A DNA stretch of 64,000 nt, taken from NCBI GenBank assembly GCA_036346375.1, contig CM070504.1, positions 5,259,890 through 5,323,889 on the forward strand, in the 5' to 3' direction. The first letter of the stretch is position 1; each line of letters starts with the position of its first letter. The position numbers were made by a program, and so were the translations under genes. Source of the DNA: Guadua angustifolia (Eukaryota; Streptophyta; Magnoliopsida; Poales; Poaceae). Shown piece after piece: positions 45,622-58,589 of the stretch. The notes below the pieces were generated by a model that worked only from the letters and a program-made list of their open reading frames with translations, had not been told where the DNA came from and did not search any database.

Positions 45622-47056
45622 TGAGCATTTTATCAATGGTACATGTAATTGAGGGTATTTTATCAATTGATCTGGCAAAATTATCAACCTTTAGTAAACC
45701 ACTACAAAAGATAAGATAAAAGAAATTATTCCAAATTAGACAAAATTAGTCTAACCTATGTTAAACCCTACAAAAGACAAAGACAAAATTATCCTAATCT
45801 GCGAACCCCTACCGATGAAAGATGCAAAATAATATATAATACTATATACTAACCCTTGAAGGTTTCCTAGCCAGGGACCGATTCCATGTTTACATTCGGG
45901 CCATGCTTATTGGGCCGTGCCAGCACAACTCCTTTACATTCGGGCCATGCTATGACTAGGCCGTGCCCACAATACCGAGCCATGGTTTACTTAAAAGATG
46001 AAGCTCCCTAAACTGTTCTCTGCATGCACGAAGTTGAATGTTCCGACAAAAGGGCTATATATGAACCTATAGCTTCAAATCAATATTCCACATTCATTAA
46101 AAAAACAATTTTCTACAAGGGCCGAGATGAAAGCCCTAATATCAAACTCGTGGCACACAAATTTGGCCAAATTGGTTAAAACAAAAGCAAAATTTAGGAA
46201 TATATCAACCAATCAGTCATAAATTTGGACAAATTGGAAGCAACAAAAACTAAATTTTAGACAAATCCAAATAGGTATTGAATTTGAGTTCGGTATCGTG
46301 CCCTACGCAACCATAAAAAGCTCGCCGGCTATGACACTCATCAACAGTGGATTGGCTATAACTTCTTTGATGCCAACCACCTCCCTTCCCTTTATCCCTC
46401 TCTTATCCCCATTTAGCCATCCTCCTCCCCCATGTCTCTTCTCTTCTGTCTTGTTTGTGCAAACTAGTGTTGCTCGAAAATGTACGAGACACTAAAGCAC
46501 TTGTCCTAACAGGTGAGTTATGTCACATATTGGGTTTGGAACAAAAATCGCAACCGACAGTGACAAAACACACCCGAAAACTCATCCCACAAAGCACAAA
46601 TCTCAAGTAATATCCAATGACTGAGATTTAGGTAATTATTAGGCAAATGACAAAATAGCAAAATCGAAAGGAAATGTGCTGGTTGTAGGTTGATTTTGGT
46701 GTAAATAAGAAATTTTGAGGCTTTTGTCTTATAGTTTGAAGATGACTGTATTAGCCTTGCGGTATTTTGGCTTATGAACTATGATTATGTGAGATAGATT
46801 GAATGCATGAATATTGTGATCGGAATGGTTAACCATGATTCTTGAGTCTACTGGAAAATTTGCAAAAAAGTCATTCGGATTTCTCATTGTCATGCAGAGC
46901 CTCGTGATTCATTCTTTAGTGTCACCAGTAGCATCTTCCACTCTCATTGTGGCAATCTTTTTTCCCTATCTAGGTTTACAGGGTTCAATCGGTCTCAACC
47001 ATGGATTGGTGTTGGGTTGGGATGAGTTTAGTGATAAAAAAACACATTCATATTTA
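45622..47056. other. gene-free stretch
   Basis: Mostly AT-rich. Around 45890-45985 short GGGCCATGC / GGGCCGTGCC motifs recur. Part of 46960-47050 (GGGTTCAATCGGTCTCAACC) is a diverged copy of 48985-49060. Open frames are short and unrecognised. Confidence 0.4.
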
Positions 47057-47354
47057 GGCCCTGTTTGGCAGAGCTCTGCTCCCAGCTTCTGCGGAGTGAA
47101 TCTGTGGAGCTCGCTAAATAAAGCAGCTTTTCGATAATCGCTTGTGGTGATTCCGTGAAGTGATTCTCCAAATGAACTAGGGCCGGAGCTGGAAAAAGCG
47201 CTTCTCTGATTCACTCCCAACAAAGAGTCAGTTTCTTCATAGAGTTTATCCTATGGATTCGTTAGAGAATCACTTTCAGCGACAGAATCACTTCTCTCGG
47301 AGAATCACTTCTAACAGAGAATCAAAATCAGAGGGAGCTCTACCAAACAGGCCC
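47057..47354. mobile_element. Tourist-like MITE
   Basis: Left end GGCCCTGTTTGGCAGAGCTC, right-end inverse GGGCCTGTTTGGTAGAGCTC, flanked by TTA on both sides (47054-47056 and 47355-47357). Same family as 8734-9019. Confidence 0.88.
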
Positions 47355-47559
47355 TTATGTGTTTTAAATGAACATACTTAAATACAAATTCAAATAGAAT
47401 ATATACTTGATTCAGTCAGATTCTAATATCCCACTACATAATGTTGTTTAATAAAATGAGTTCCAACTCTGACCCTAATGGCAACATATTCAATTTTGAT
47501 ATGTAGAGTGAGTGGCATGCAAAACCTCCACGTACAACATGACATGATAACATAGCTGG

Positions 47560-48851
47560 TGAAAGCATCTAGGCCCTTAATTTATTTTGATTTTGGTAAT
47601 TAATGACAATTGTGATTAAATGACTAATATTTTTCTTTGAGAATATTAAAAATAGATTGGTCCTAAACATTGCACCACGCCCACATGGGCGGTGCAACCG
47701 GCCACTTTGATACTTTCTAAAATTTTTCAATTTAACTCAAATGCAAAACTAAAATGAGTTCAAGTATGCACTATTTGAGCCATTAAATTTTGATTAACAT
47801 ACCTACGGTAACACCGGCTCCTTGGTCGATGTGGAAATTCAAGAAGGGGTAGAACGACTGATTTTTCAAGCCAGTGCTACTAGCCGAGCGATAGCTCCAA
47901 CCTAAAGTGTGGTGTGTTTTTTACAGAATGGGTGTATTTGGTCGAGCTGAAAATAAAAAGGGTAGGTGCTACCGGTCCTAGTTGGGCGGTAGCATTGGCC
48001 CTCAGTGGCAACGGGCTCTAACATAGTAATTAATGCCCTGAGCCAACCACTAGGCATGAGCCCAATGTTACCAGCCCTACATAGGCAGTAGCACCAGAAA
48101 TGCTGATTTTTCTAAGATTTTCCCTCAACGGTTGGAAATATTGGTGGGGGCTATAAATACCCCCATACCTACATACTGGAGCACTATTGGATCTCATTGA
48201 TCATATTTGAGCTCTAACAAGCCTCCAACTCACTCTTGTGCATTAAATTCTTATTTTAAGAGAGTTAGGAGCAATTCAAGTGTTGCATTTAGAATTGAGC
48301 CTTTAGACACTTGATTTGACCTCAAACAATAGTCAAGACATATTACTCTTGGAGGTTGCCGCCTCTTAGACAGCTTGGAGGCGAAGGGACTAATGACTTT
48401 CTCAAGAGAGCTTGTGAGAAAGTCCGATTGGTTGTAAAGTTTAGAGTTCGCCTACTCAGAGGGTGAAAGAACTACCAAAGTGATTGAGGGAGGCTCAATT
48501 ATAGAAAGGAGCTAGCTTGAAGTGGTCAGGCTACCTCAACGTGGATTAGAGGAGACCAGTAAGTCTCCGAAACCACGAGATAAATTTCGTGTCCATTCTC
48601 TCTTGTGGTTTATTTCTTGAATGCATTTGTGAAATTTACATTCATAGTTTGTCTAGCATTTTGATCTTGTGCTTAGGAGTAGAATCTACCTTAGACTTAT
48701 ATTGTCGGTGTACTTAATGAAATCTAGAGAATTTAGGTTTTAATTGTCATAATCATAATTCTTGCTTAGATTATTTATTTATTGCAATTAGAGTCGAAGA
48801 ATTTTAAAACCTCCTATTCAACCCCTCTAGTCGGTTATTCTTGATCCTACA
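47560..48851 (+). mobile_element. solo LTR, 1.29 kb
   Basis: Starts TGAAAGCATCTAGGCCC and ends TTCTTGATCCTACA. Flanks GCTGG (47555-47559) and GTTGG (48852-48856) match at 4 of 5 bases. A TATA box (CTATAAATACCCCC) is near 48161-48174. The end block (ACCTCCTATTCAACCCCTCT) is typical of a widespread grass LTR family. No gag or pol follows. Confidence 0.82.
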
Positions 48852-50728
48852 GTTGGGGCAAAATTAAGCAAGTAACACATGCAACTAGAAACAATGTGAG
48901 GCAACAATCAATTTCAAGCAATTAACATTAAATGAGTCCATAGCATACTCTAACAAAAGTACATATTAACACACATCAAAGTTTAACGAAGTTTCTAGGT
49001 TCAATCAGCCTCAACCGTGGATTTGGTGATGGGTTGGAATAATGTTAGGAATAAAAACGAATCAAATAGAATTCAAAGCACATCCATATTCTGGGGTTCA
49101 TGTTTATTTTTCACATGTGAAATTGCATACAAAACCAAAATGCACAACACGACACACAACATAGATTGGTACAAATAAACAATGTGTGAATTATGGTGTG
49201 CCACATCATCATGCAACAAGAAACAATATGAGGCAATAATCAATTTCAAGCAAATAACAATAAGCAGGTCCATAGTATAGGTCGGAATCAACATACATAC
49301 CAATATTCAATAAACTCAACAAAAGACAATAGGCACCAGTTTAGTGCCCACAATTTTATTTAGATGGTGCAAAATATCATAATACTAATCGGTTTTAAGT
49401 ACTTAAACCCCTCAAAGATCAAACTCATTCTGCAACATGGACAACAAAGTAAACCCTAGCTGCTTCTTGGACTCCAGCATAGTCACGTGGAGGACGATGG
49501 TGGATAAACAATTGGGCCATGCAGTTAGGGTTGGATGGTTAGGAAAGAAAAGGGGATATGGTTGGGCCTTGGGGTAATTGTTGCGTTGTTAGCTTTTGGT
49601 GGGTTGATAGTTAGAGAATAAAAAAAGTGCGTATAAACTCTTGTTCGATTTAACAATTTTTTCCATAGTACATTCAAATTTAAATTTAAAATATAATATT
49701 TGTGTTCATACTAATAGAAATTGGGATTTGGTTTACTAGATTTACAACCATAAGAATACAGAGGTCAAATAAAATAGGTAACTTGTATCTATTTTACACG
49801 CCTAATAGAGGGGAGCGTATGAGAAACAGGGAGGAGTGATAAGTGTCACACACATAGACGGGGTAGGAGTTCATCCAGTTGTACAAAATTCAACTAATGG
49901 TTTTGCAAAAAAAAATCTAACTACTAGGTACACAATGATAATATATTTTCTTTGACACTAAAAAAATTGGGATTTAGACATGGAAAAATAAATAAATGGA
50001 GCTAGGATTATATTCGTAGGGCATCATCGATGAAGAATCATGATTAAGTGACTCTCAAGGCATTCACTATAAATTTAGGGACCTCTAACATGATTTTATT
50101 TATTCATTTTATTCGAGCTAGGATGGAATCTACCTGATGCCATGTGTCCACCAGACAATGTAGATTCTACGGTGTTAGAGGTATAGTGATTTTATTTTTT
50201 TTATTGTAAGTTTTAAAATATTTTAAAAAAATTCTATCTATACCATTGTTCTTGAAGATGTATGGAAAGGCTTATTGCCTGCCGCCACGTGTCCACTAGA
50301 TATTGTAGCTTGTATAGTGTCAAGGTTACATTGATTTTTTTAGTTTTTTAAATGTTTTTAAATAGATTTTTTGAAAGTTTTTCCTCTCTCTCTATTAACA
50401 TTGAGCTATGATATTCTTTCCTTATTTCCCCTATTTTTCGGAAGAAATTTCTCTTTGTTAAAATTGAGTGGTCGTCCGTAGCAACACGCGCGATCCTAAT
50501 TATATAAATACTACTATTGTTGAGGAGGTATGGCGTGACACCCGCGCACTGGCCACGTCGCACAAAATCTACAATAGCCAGTTTTGTAGGTTCATATAAT
50601 TTTTTTCCCTCAGACCTCAAAGTGCACACTCAGCACAGTTGGCCGGAGTCTTCGCGTGCAAGCGGCGGGACATAGGTTCAACTCCCCCTAACTGCAGGTA
50701 CTGTAGCATCTAGGGTCCTTTTTACTTG
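48852..50728. other. gene-free stretch with a diverged local duplication
   Basis: Blocks around 48895-48960 and 49205-49290 (AATCAATTTCAAGCAA, ATGAGGCAA, GTCCATAG) are diverged direct copies, probably an old repeat shared with 46960-47050. The remainder is AT-rich. No gene recognised. Confidence 0.4.
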
Positions 50729-51260
50729 CCATAAAAAATTCGGATCATGATCAAACCAGCGATTTTTAAAATTCTATCAATGCTACTAATGCGTTTTGAG
50801 CAACTTTAAGCTTCACTGATTTTATTGAACTATTAAGTTATGTTGTAAACTTTTGAAACTTTTTTAGAATGGTCCTCGAAGAATGCCTAGCCTACCATAA
50901 GAAATCCGAATCGTGATCAAACATGTACGATGTTTAAAAATTCTGTCAATACTACCAATGCGTTTAAAGTAATTTCGTTGGTTTAATTGAGCTGCTAAAT
51001 TTGCAGGTTCTTGAAAATTTTAAAGGAGGGTCCTGAGAGTATGCCTACACTACCGTTAAAATTCTAAATCGTGATCAAGCTTTTGCGATTTTTTTAAAAA
51101 AAACTGACAATGTTGCCGACACACTTAAGGCAAGTTTGCTGCTTTGGTTGTGCTACTAAATTTGTAAATTCTTTAAAATTTGTTAGAATGGTCTTGGGAG
51201 CATGCCTGAGTTACCATAAAAAAAGATTATGATCAAGCTTTTGTGGTTTTTAAAATTTAC
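50729..51260 (+). repeat. degenerate tandem repeat, about 160-bp period
   Basis: Unit starts at about 50729, 50895, 51053 and 51214. Each contains CC(A/G)TAA followed by AT-rich sequence, TCATGATCAA or TCGTGATCAA, a TTTTTAAAATTCT-like core, GTCAAT-(G/A)-CTACC-AATGCGTTT, and GGTCCT...ATGCCTA. The same family occurs near 8130-8480. Confidence 0.75.
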
Positions 51261-52230
51261 GATGGTTTGTTTTCTTTTTTAGGTGTTTTCAAAAAGGAAT
51301 TACTTTCTCTGTTAGAATTTCTATCTTTACTGTCGATTCTGGCGGGTCTGTTGTGCACTAGTTAGTACTTCAAAAGGCTAGTCGATGTGAAAAATTAGAT
51401 GTACACCACGTAGCACGCTTCCTTTGCTGGTGTTCCCCATTTTTTTTTTTTGCAGAATGACTTGTGTTCGAACGTCCGATGCACTGTTTATTTTTTCGGA
51501 CGCTTGCAACATTTTTTTCTACGTGTGTAACATTTTTCCCTATGCATACAATATTTTTCTTCGATAATAGTAGAAATGTCAGCACGAAAAAAATATTGCA
51601 CGCGTTGAACAAAAATGTTGTACACATTAAAAAAAATTACAAACAACGTTCGACAGAATAAACAGCGATCAAACGTCCAACTGGTACTCGCTTTTTTTTT
51701 AATGTATCAAGCATGTCGGCTGGCGAAATAGACCCAAGTCCCAAATCACACAGTGACCACAAGAGAACCAGCAGACAGAAGTCTATGTCATCTCGAGCCT
51801 CTACTCTGTAGATAGCAGCTTCCTTGTACATATGCGACCCCAAAAACACGTAGAGATGTGGCCAGGAGAAGCCAATAACACAATGACAAATAAGGAGATA
51901 AGTACCAGTAGCAGCTCACAATAACACTGACAAATAAGGAGATAAGTACCACAGTACCACTAGCAGCCCCCTTTCTGGCGAATTCGACTGCTCGGGAATC
52001 TGTAGCCGTCGAGCTAGTGATAGCATGCTGCGCTTACGCTCCTCCAAGCAGACAATTCTTTCTCGACAAGTCATCACTTTCTTAGTCCTCCCTGTCCACG
52101 GAATGTACGATACGTTTCTTTCTGCTATAGGATAGGACGCTACTTTTGTAATTTTATTTATAAGATACTAGATTTGCTAAAAAAATTATACACAAATTAG
52201 AAAAGTGATCATTTCTTTATCGACCAGGTT
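51261..52230. other. gene-free stretch containing a foldback element
   Basis: Contains the foldback at about 51470-51680 listed separately and a short local repeat (AAATAAGGAGATAAGTACCA twice, about 51886 and 51930). No gene recognised. Confidence 0.45.
51470..51680. mobile_element. small foldback MITE
   Basis: Left arm AACGTCCGATGCACTGTTTA and its inner ATTTTTTC...TACAATATTTTTCTTCG pair with the right arm (inverse GGACGTTTGATCGCTGTTTA ... TGCAATATTTTTTTCG). About 90 bp per arm, imperfect. Target duplication not resolved. Confidence 0.6.
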
Positions 52231-53645
52231 TAGGGATGGGTATTCGGTTAATTCGTTTTTTTCAGTTCGGTTATTTTGGTTTTCAAAAATTAGAAACCGA
52301 AATTTTCAATTCAAATCCTAAAACCGAACCGAATTTAATTCGGGTTTCCGGTAAACCGAATTTCATTCCCATCTATTCTATCTTTGTGTTTGTATAGATG
52401 AATTTCTTATGTTTCTCTGATAGTCTGCAGCTATTTTTACCCTCTAATTTGCCTAGATTACTATCTTTTTCATTGGTTATGTATTTGCTATGAGCAAAGA
52501 AGGTGACAAGTTTACTTAGTTTGTTCCAGACCACAAAGCTATAGGATGACAATAGAACAAGCAAAAAGGACTGCAAATTGCAATGGCAAAAGCTGCTATG
52601 GCTGATGACTTGCAGAACAAGAACCAAGAGTTGATGAAGCCAATAGAGATCTGTCATGTATGTAGGTATATGTAGTATATTCTTGGTCACCAGGAGAAAA
52701 TAACTTCGACATAACCAATGGAACTACAGAAACGCAGAATCGGTTGCTTTATTTATTGCAGGAAGAAAATAAGATCTATGAGCAAATAGTTATTTATTGC
52801 AAAATGACTCCAAATTCACTATGTATATATACACACACATCAAAATCGATTTGATCTAAGCACACATCACAAATCATGGTTCATTACAAATCACAGTGAC
52901 CTGTGATTACAAAGCAATGGTTCAACATTCTCCTCAGCACATGTTCGATTAAAAGCAATGCAATGGTTCATTACAAATCATAGCAATCAACTCAACAAGC
53001 ACACATTACAAAGCACAACAAGCAATGAAGTGAGAAAGCATAATGATTAATGAGATTTGTGAACACCTACTTACAGCTTAGGCGGTCGGACCTCGGGGGA
53101 TGGAAGGACAGTGACGGCTCGGCCACTCGGGAGTTGGACTATTGGTGACAACGGCTCAGAAGATGGGAGGATGACGACGACTCGGCGGATGGTGGGGCCA
53201 CGACGATTTGGGGAATGGCCGGATGGGAGGTCGACGACTGCTCAAGGAAAGGTGGGACTTGGGAGGGCCGCGATGGCTCGGCCTTAGGGGATGGGAGCTA
53301 GGAGGGCGGTGACTGGGGCCACATCGGTAGGTGGTGGCGTCGGCGCCGCTGGTTCGTGACCTTGGGCTAGCCGCGGGTAGGGTTGGAACCGACCAAGGCA
53401 GTGGAGGCACCGAGCGAGTAGGGATTGGCGAATTGAGCGAGCAACCGATTAGATTTAGATTTCATTATTCGGTTATACGGTTTGTTGGTTTATTTGGTTT
53501 CTGACCTTAAAAAACTGAACCGTAAACCAAAACCCGGATAGTGCTAAAATAAAAATAGAATTGTAAATCGAAAACCGAAAATTTCAGTCTTTTCAGATCA
53601 GTCCGGTTTGGTTTTTCGGTTTCGGTTAAAAATTGCCCACACCTA
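52231..53645. mobile_element. hAT-type non-autonomous element
   Basis: Left TAGGGATGGGTATTCGG, right ATTGCCCACACCTA, flanked by a perfect 8-bp target duplication ACCAGGTT (52223-52230 and 53646-53653). Many AACCGAA motifs lie at both ends, as in the element at 23672-26513. A GC-rich segment (about 53070-53420) encodes a Pro/Ser/Arg-rich minus-strand frame of 84 codons without known homology; it may be captured host DNA. Confidence 0.92.
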
Positions 53646-54001
53646 ACCAGGTTCCTGGGCACATCCAAGAAATTTGGATGGCAAAATCGACAATTATTTT
53701 TTCCTCTTTTCTACTCCCTCCGTATATCGTACTTACAATATAGCGAGCATCTCATACAACAGAAAGTATGTACTTGTAGTATATGAGTATATAAGACTAA
53801 CTTGGTGATATTTACATTTCCCAGATGTGGTATGTGCTTTTTTAGGTATACTCCTTTTCATATGCGTATACGAAGGTATTTGTAAAATACACTAAAAACT
53901 ATGTATCCCTTTGCAATTTTTTCACATGATTCATATTAAAATATCTTATAATTAGTATATAAATATGCCAAAGTAATAAAAAAATATTTCAAGCTCGTTT
54001 A
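53646..54001. other. short spacer with a Stowaway-like end
   Basis: CTACTCCCTCCGTAT at about 53714 is the usual start of grass Stowaway/mariner MITEs, but I cannot find the matching other end. No gene. Confidence 0.35.
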
Positions 54002-54319
54002 GGCCATGTTTGAATGGACTAGAGCTAATTGTTAGCTGGCTAATGGCTAGAGCTAATTGTTAGCCAGCTAATAATTAGTCCATCTAAAATTAGTTCAGGG
54101 CTGTTTGGATACATGGCTAATGGTTGGGCTAATTTCTTTGAAAAGTCATGTTTGCCCCTCATAATATGTCTGTCCCTCATAATGGCGAGGGTATTTCAGA
54201 CTTTTCCCAACGTGTTACATGCTTTTAGTCCAAATTAGCTTCCACTCACCAACTAATGGACTAATTGTTAGTTGAGGAGTTAGCTAGCTAACAATTAGTT
54301 AAAGGATCCAAACATGATC
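54002..54319. mobile_element. Tourist-like MITE
   Basis: Left GGCCATGTTTGAATGGACTA, right inverse GATCATGTTTGGATCC, flanked by TTA (53999-54001 and 54320-54322). Inner GCTAATTGTTAGC / GCTAACAATTAG blocks pair. A second GGGCTGTTTGGATACATGGC inside suggests a nested relative. Confidence 0.82.
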
Positions 54320-54562
54320 TTAGACCAACTAGCTATCCTCGGGAGCAGAGAAAGTATGCAAGTCCATTTTTTGGCGGGGAGCTAGCTGGGAACGTCTAGT
54401 TGCCGTTCGTCTTCTGCACGTCGATTGGGCGGTCTAGTTCATTTAGACGTACGGAGTGTGCTTGGCGTCATATGATGCGTGGCAGGGAATGCCTAGGGTT
54501 GCCTTGGCAATACTAGTATTTATCGGGGCGGAGATCCTATAATCTTTTGGACTATTCAATTA

Positions 54563-54940
54563 GGAAAAATATCCTGTGCAATCAGATAGACTGGTGAAAC
54601 CACGGTGCAACCCAACTAGAAAAAGTTTTAAAAAATTCTGAAAAAAATCATGGATGTACATCTCAGCTTACCCCATCTACATATAAAATTTCATAATCAA
54701 ATTCGTCCTGTGCTAAGAGTAATAAAAAAGACAAACTTGATCATAAACGATAAGAGTTCTGCTCATGATCAACTTTATCTTTTGTAACTTCTAGCACAGG
54801 ACGAATTTGATCATGAAATTTTATATGTAGATGGGGTAAGCTGAGATGTACATCCATGATTTTTTCAAAAAATTTGAAACTTTTTCTAGTTGGGTTGCAC
54901 CGTAGTTTCACCAACTCTCTGGTTGCACAAGATATATTCC
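54563..54940. mobile_element. long foldback MITE
   Basis: Arms of about 165 bp pair from GGAAAAATATCCTGTGCAA / TTGCACAAGATATATTCC inwards through GGTGCAACCCAACTAGAAAA, CATGGATGTACATCTCAGCT and AATTCGTCCTGTGCTA. Only about 40 bp of loop is unpaired. Flanks TATTCAATTA and CATCTAATTA are similar (7/10), as for a decayed Mutator-type duplication. Confidence 0.8.
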
Positions 54941-56446
54941 CATCTAATTAAGCGGTCAATGGTCTAAAACACATGCTAACTTAATCGCAAGAACAAAAGA
55001 AAATTCATACGATCCTTTTGAGCCAAAACCTTTTTTCTTTTTGGGCTAAAGAAACCTTTTTCATTAGGATCTCCTTGTTGATTGGCACACGGAATCATTG
55101 ATAGGGCACTGTGGCCGATTGGCCATCGATCGTGCTCGCCACTAACAGCAGCTTGCCTTAAACTGCTCTTTCCATTTGTTTAAGCATCGTCGAAGTGATC
55201 GAACTGGTAGGTTACAGTTAGAAGCTATGAATTAATAATCCCAAATCAGAGGTTCCTAAAATCGCCATTGGTCGAGGAGAACCAACCTTCCCCTGAGTGT
55301 CAGGCAACCAGACCACATAAGAGCAAGTATAATAAGGTGATGTAAGCAGACTGTAAGGATTGCCACATCAGATTTATGGTGAGTTGAAGGAGAGAGAGAG
55401 AAGAGAGAAGCTTACTGATTCTGAAACTGCAAAGACGGGCTCTAAGAAACTTGGTGAGAGAATGAGTGGATGAATGTGGGCCAAGTATTAATGCTCAGTG
55501 TGTATGTATAGCTAACTATTATATGAGTGAGCTATTAGATTGGCTATAGATGATATGTCAATAACATAAAACCCGCAGTTGGCTATATTATTAGTCTTCT
55601 CTAATGCATCTTCCCGCTGTGTAATTAATTTCTCACGTCAACTTCTCGTGCGCCATTAATGGGGATCACATAAATTAAAGGAAATTAGATACTACGGTTT
55701 ATTGTGGCACGCATGCAGGCTTGAAGCTGATTTCGGTTCCTGTAAATTGCTTATAAGAAACCGCCCACATGAGACATGACCCAATCATTCATGCGTATGC
55801 TTAATTTGCTCGTATAATATGGAGTACAACCGGTGGTGGAACTAGAAATTTTTTATTAGGGTGTATATTTTACACGTACAACTCTTTAGTCTTTTACAAT
55901 TATTTCATAACATTGTAAATTTAATACATATATTTGAAATTTTCTAAAAGCACAATATAAATAGTTCTAAGGTTTTAAAAATCTCAAACCATCAAAATCA
56001 GAATCAATTCAATAAATAAATTTAGCACATTAAAAAATGATTTTGTACAACTTTTTAAAATTCAGAGATACAGGACATACCAACATCTTTGGTACAGCCA
56101 ACTACCGTCAAGGAGTGCAACGCAACCTGTACTGCTGCATACATGTGCTTCTATGCCTGTGTGTACAGTGTGTACGCACCAACTTGGTTTGTAAATATCC
56201 TTGATACCGATACTTTTGTTAATTGCTTTTGAAAATCTGCCTAAGTGATCTCATTATATATCTCTTATATATTTGCTATGAACTTAATCAAAGATATGAT
56301 TGCTAATCACAATTCACACCTTTGATATGTATAAAAAAAATCCTCAATTCACACCTGCCTCTCACGGGATGCGATAATTCTTCTTCATTCCTGTGAAAAA
56401 TGAGTTATTTCCTGTCAAAATCCCCGTGTCCTAAACAGGACATTAT
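54941..56446. other. gene-free stretch, possible MITE at about 55320-55620
   Basis: About 55320-55620 begins AAGAGCAAGTATAATAAGG and ends GACTAATAATATAGCC-like on the other strand, resembling a common grass MITE with short weak inverted ends; I am unsure. The rest is AT-rich with no gene. Confidence 0.35.
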
Positions 56447-56675
56447 AGGTGTGTTTAGTAGGGATTCAGTTTTTCCAGATTCATGAATCTGGTGAAGCTG
56501 AAAATTTTAGTTTCACCAGATTCGTGAAACTGAAGCTGTGAATACATTAAGAGTGTTTAGATAGATCATCTTGTTTACATTTTAGACAAAAAATATAAAC
56601 TTAATTCACTTTATTTTAACCTATAAATTTCAGATTTAAAAAAAAACTGAAATCTAGAGCACTACCAAACAGACC
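56447..56675. mobile_element. Tourist-like MITE, second member of the 26579 family
   Basis: Ends AGGTGTGTTTAGTAGGGA and (inverse) AGGTCTGTTTGGTAGTGC. The interior (ATCATCTTGTTTACATTT, AATATAAACTTAATTCACTT) is the inverse of the MITE at 26579-26809. Flanking TTA is plausible but not exact. Confidence 0.75.
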
Positions 56676-58589
56676 TTAAGATGTCGTCCTCGACTTCTCA
56701 CCAACAAGCAACAGCAGATTCGGGTTTTAATTGTAGCGTCCGAGTTCTACTTCTCATTTAATCCACGACTCACACGGAAGAAAGCTAGAGCTTCTATGCA
56801 ATATAATATAATATAATATAATATAATATAATATAATTGGGAGTCGAAGTTTTGCATTTAGCCTGACAGATACCTTACTGCACGGCTTCAAGCCTCGAAT
56901 CCACCGTCCACTTGATGAAGTAGTAGTACTACACTGTTGTGTATACTAGCGATCCTCTGGGTTGGGAATGGGATCAAATCAAACCTCAAGCGTTGTTTTA
57001 CAGAATTCTCTTCACACTTAATCATGAACAACATCGAAAGAAGAGAACGGAATTCCAATCTCCAAAATTTTACATGATGCTATCTCGAATTCCTAGGGCT
57101 AGTGGCAATCGTGGCAATTTAGAAGCTTTGCTTTTTCTCCTATTGGCCTTTTTTTTATTTTTATTCGAGCAAAATTGTAAATCTAATCATCTCTTAGCCG
57201 TAGTAGTCATCTACTATGTTTTATACCACGATAGGTATCTACCAAGCTCATATACAATAGCGAGTCTACTGTACCACGACTGGTGGTACGTATTGTCTTC
57301 TGGTATTTCTACGAATTGAGGAGATATCATATTTGTAATTTTGTTTGAATAGAGATTGTTTGCCAAAAAAAATAGGTCAAGGATAAAAAAAAACAGAGCC
57401 AAAAACTTGGCAATTCATGCTCCTAAACAGGAAAACAAACTGTGGGGGACAAAAAAAAGGGGGCAGAAAGCTACTCCACTTAACGAGCCATATCGCGGCA
57501 GCTTCCGTTCCACTAAACTCTGATCTACTACGCCCCCGATGTCCATGCATCTCAGCCTGAGCCACAGCTCTCTGGTCGACACGTGTACACGTAATGGTCG
57601 ATCCAACGGCGGGAATCTCGACGCGGCGGCACTGTCTCCCTCCTCGCAGATTCCGCACCGGGCCCCGTCCTTAAGCGCCCTACGTGGCGCGCTGCGGATG
57701 GTTCGTCCCGTGGGTCCCTGGTGGGGTGGCGGGAGATTCCGGTGACTATTGTTTACACAGCGCTATACTCCTTCGTGGGCCGACGAGGGGCAGGGGCCCG
57801 CGGAATCTGAGGGTGGGGCCGCGCGGGTGGTGGCGCAGAGTCGCTTTCCGCTTGGGCCGAGAGGGAGATGGCCGTGTGTAGTTGGGCCCTGGAGATGCCC
57901 ACAAATTACCACTTTGCCATTCTGTCTGGAGGAAGAACTATTGAGCAATGCAGCATTAGACTAGACTAGATCAATACACATTGTTGGTTGTGATCATGGC
58001 TAACAGCCAGAACTGAAAACATAAGGGCTAGGCTCATCTCTAATGCACACATGCGCTTTGATCGGGAGTTACCAACAGAAAAAATAGTTTGATCCCGTTA
58101 GCCAGCGCTATATCAAGAGGAGAGAAGCCGGAACTCAAACATACGGTTGCTCTTGAGTTTTGCTACTCCTCGATAGTCATCCGATCCAGGGTTTAGTGCT
58201 AAGGCTAACGAAGACTCTCTCCATCACCATAAGGATCACGATGCTCCTATTGTCTTCATCTCGTATCGGTGTTCCTTCTACCCGACGCTTTTCTACACCG
58301 ATCGAATCACCAACAAAGAACCTTAATGACCGCTTCGTCTTTTCCGAGTCAATTAATCTTATGTCTTAGATTCTGCATTATGATTTTTGTGATCATCCTT
58401 TAGACTAGCTAATGGTTCATATTTAATAAAGCCTTAGATTCTATCACACATTGTCCCAATCATGGCTAGATGCCTAGATTGTTAAAGTGTACTACTAGTA
58501 GGCAATTACCAATGACGACATCGAAATTAATGAGTACAGGCATGTATACATTATAGTGATAGAGATTGCCGTCGCCGGAGCGGTGCCAC
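56676..58589. other. gene-free stretch with microsatellite and a GC-rich island
   Basis: ATAAT repeats lie at 56799-56839. About 57480-57900 is a GC-rich, CpG-dense island with ACACGTGT and ACGTGG motifs and open frames on both strands that encode nothing I know. It might be an orphan promoter. The remainder (57960-58590) is unrecognised. Confidence 0.4.
56799..56839 (+). repeat. (ATAAT)n microsatellite
   Basis: About eight uninterrupted pentanucleotide copies. Confidence 0.95.

Noticed and set aside
50640..50700. Possible tRNA-like segment (AAGCGGCGGGACATAGGTTCAACTC)
   Set aside because: It has a GGTTCAA-type box, but I could not fold a full cloverleaf or find a matching A box and acceptor stem.
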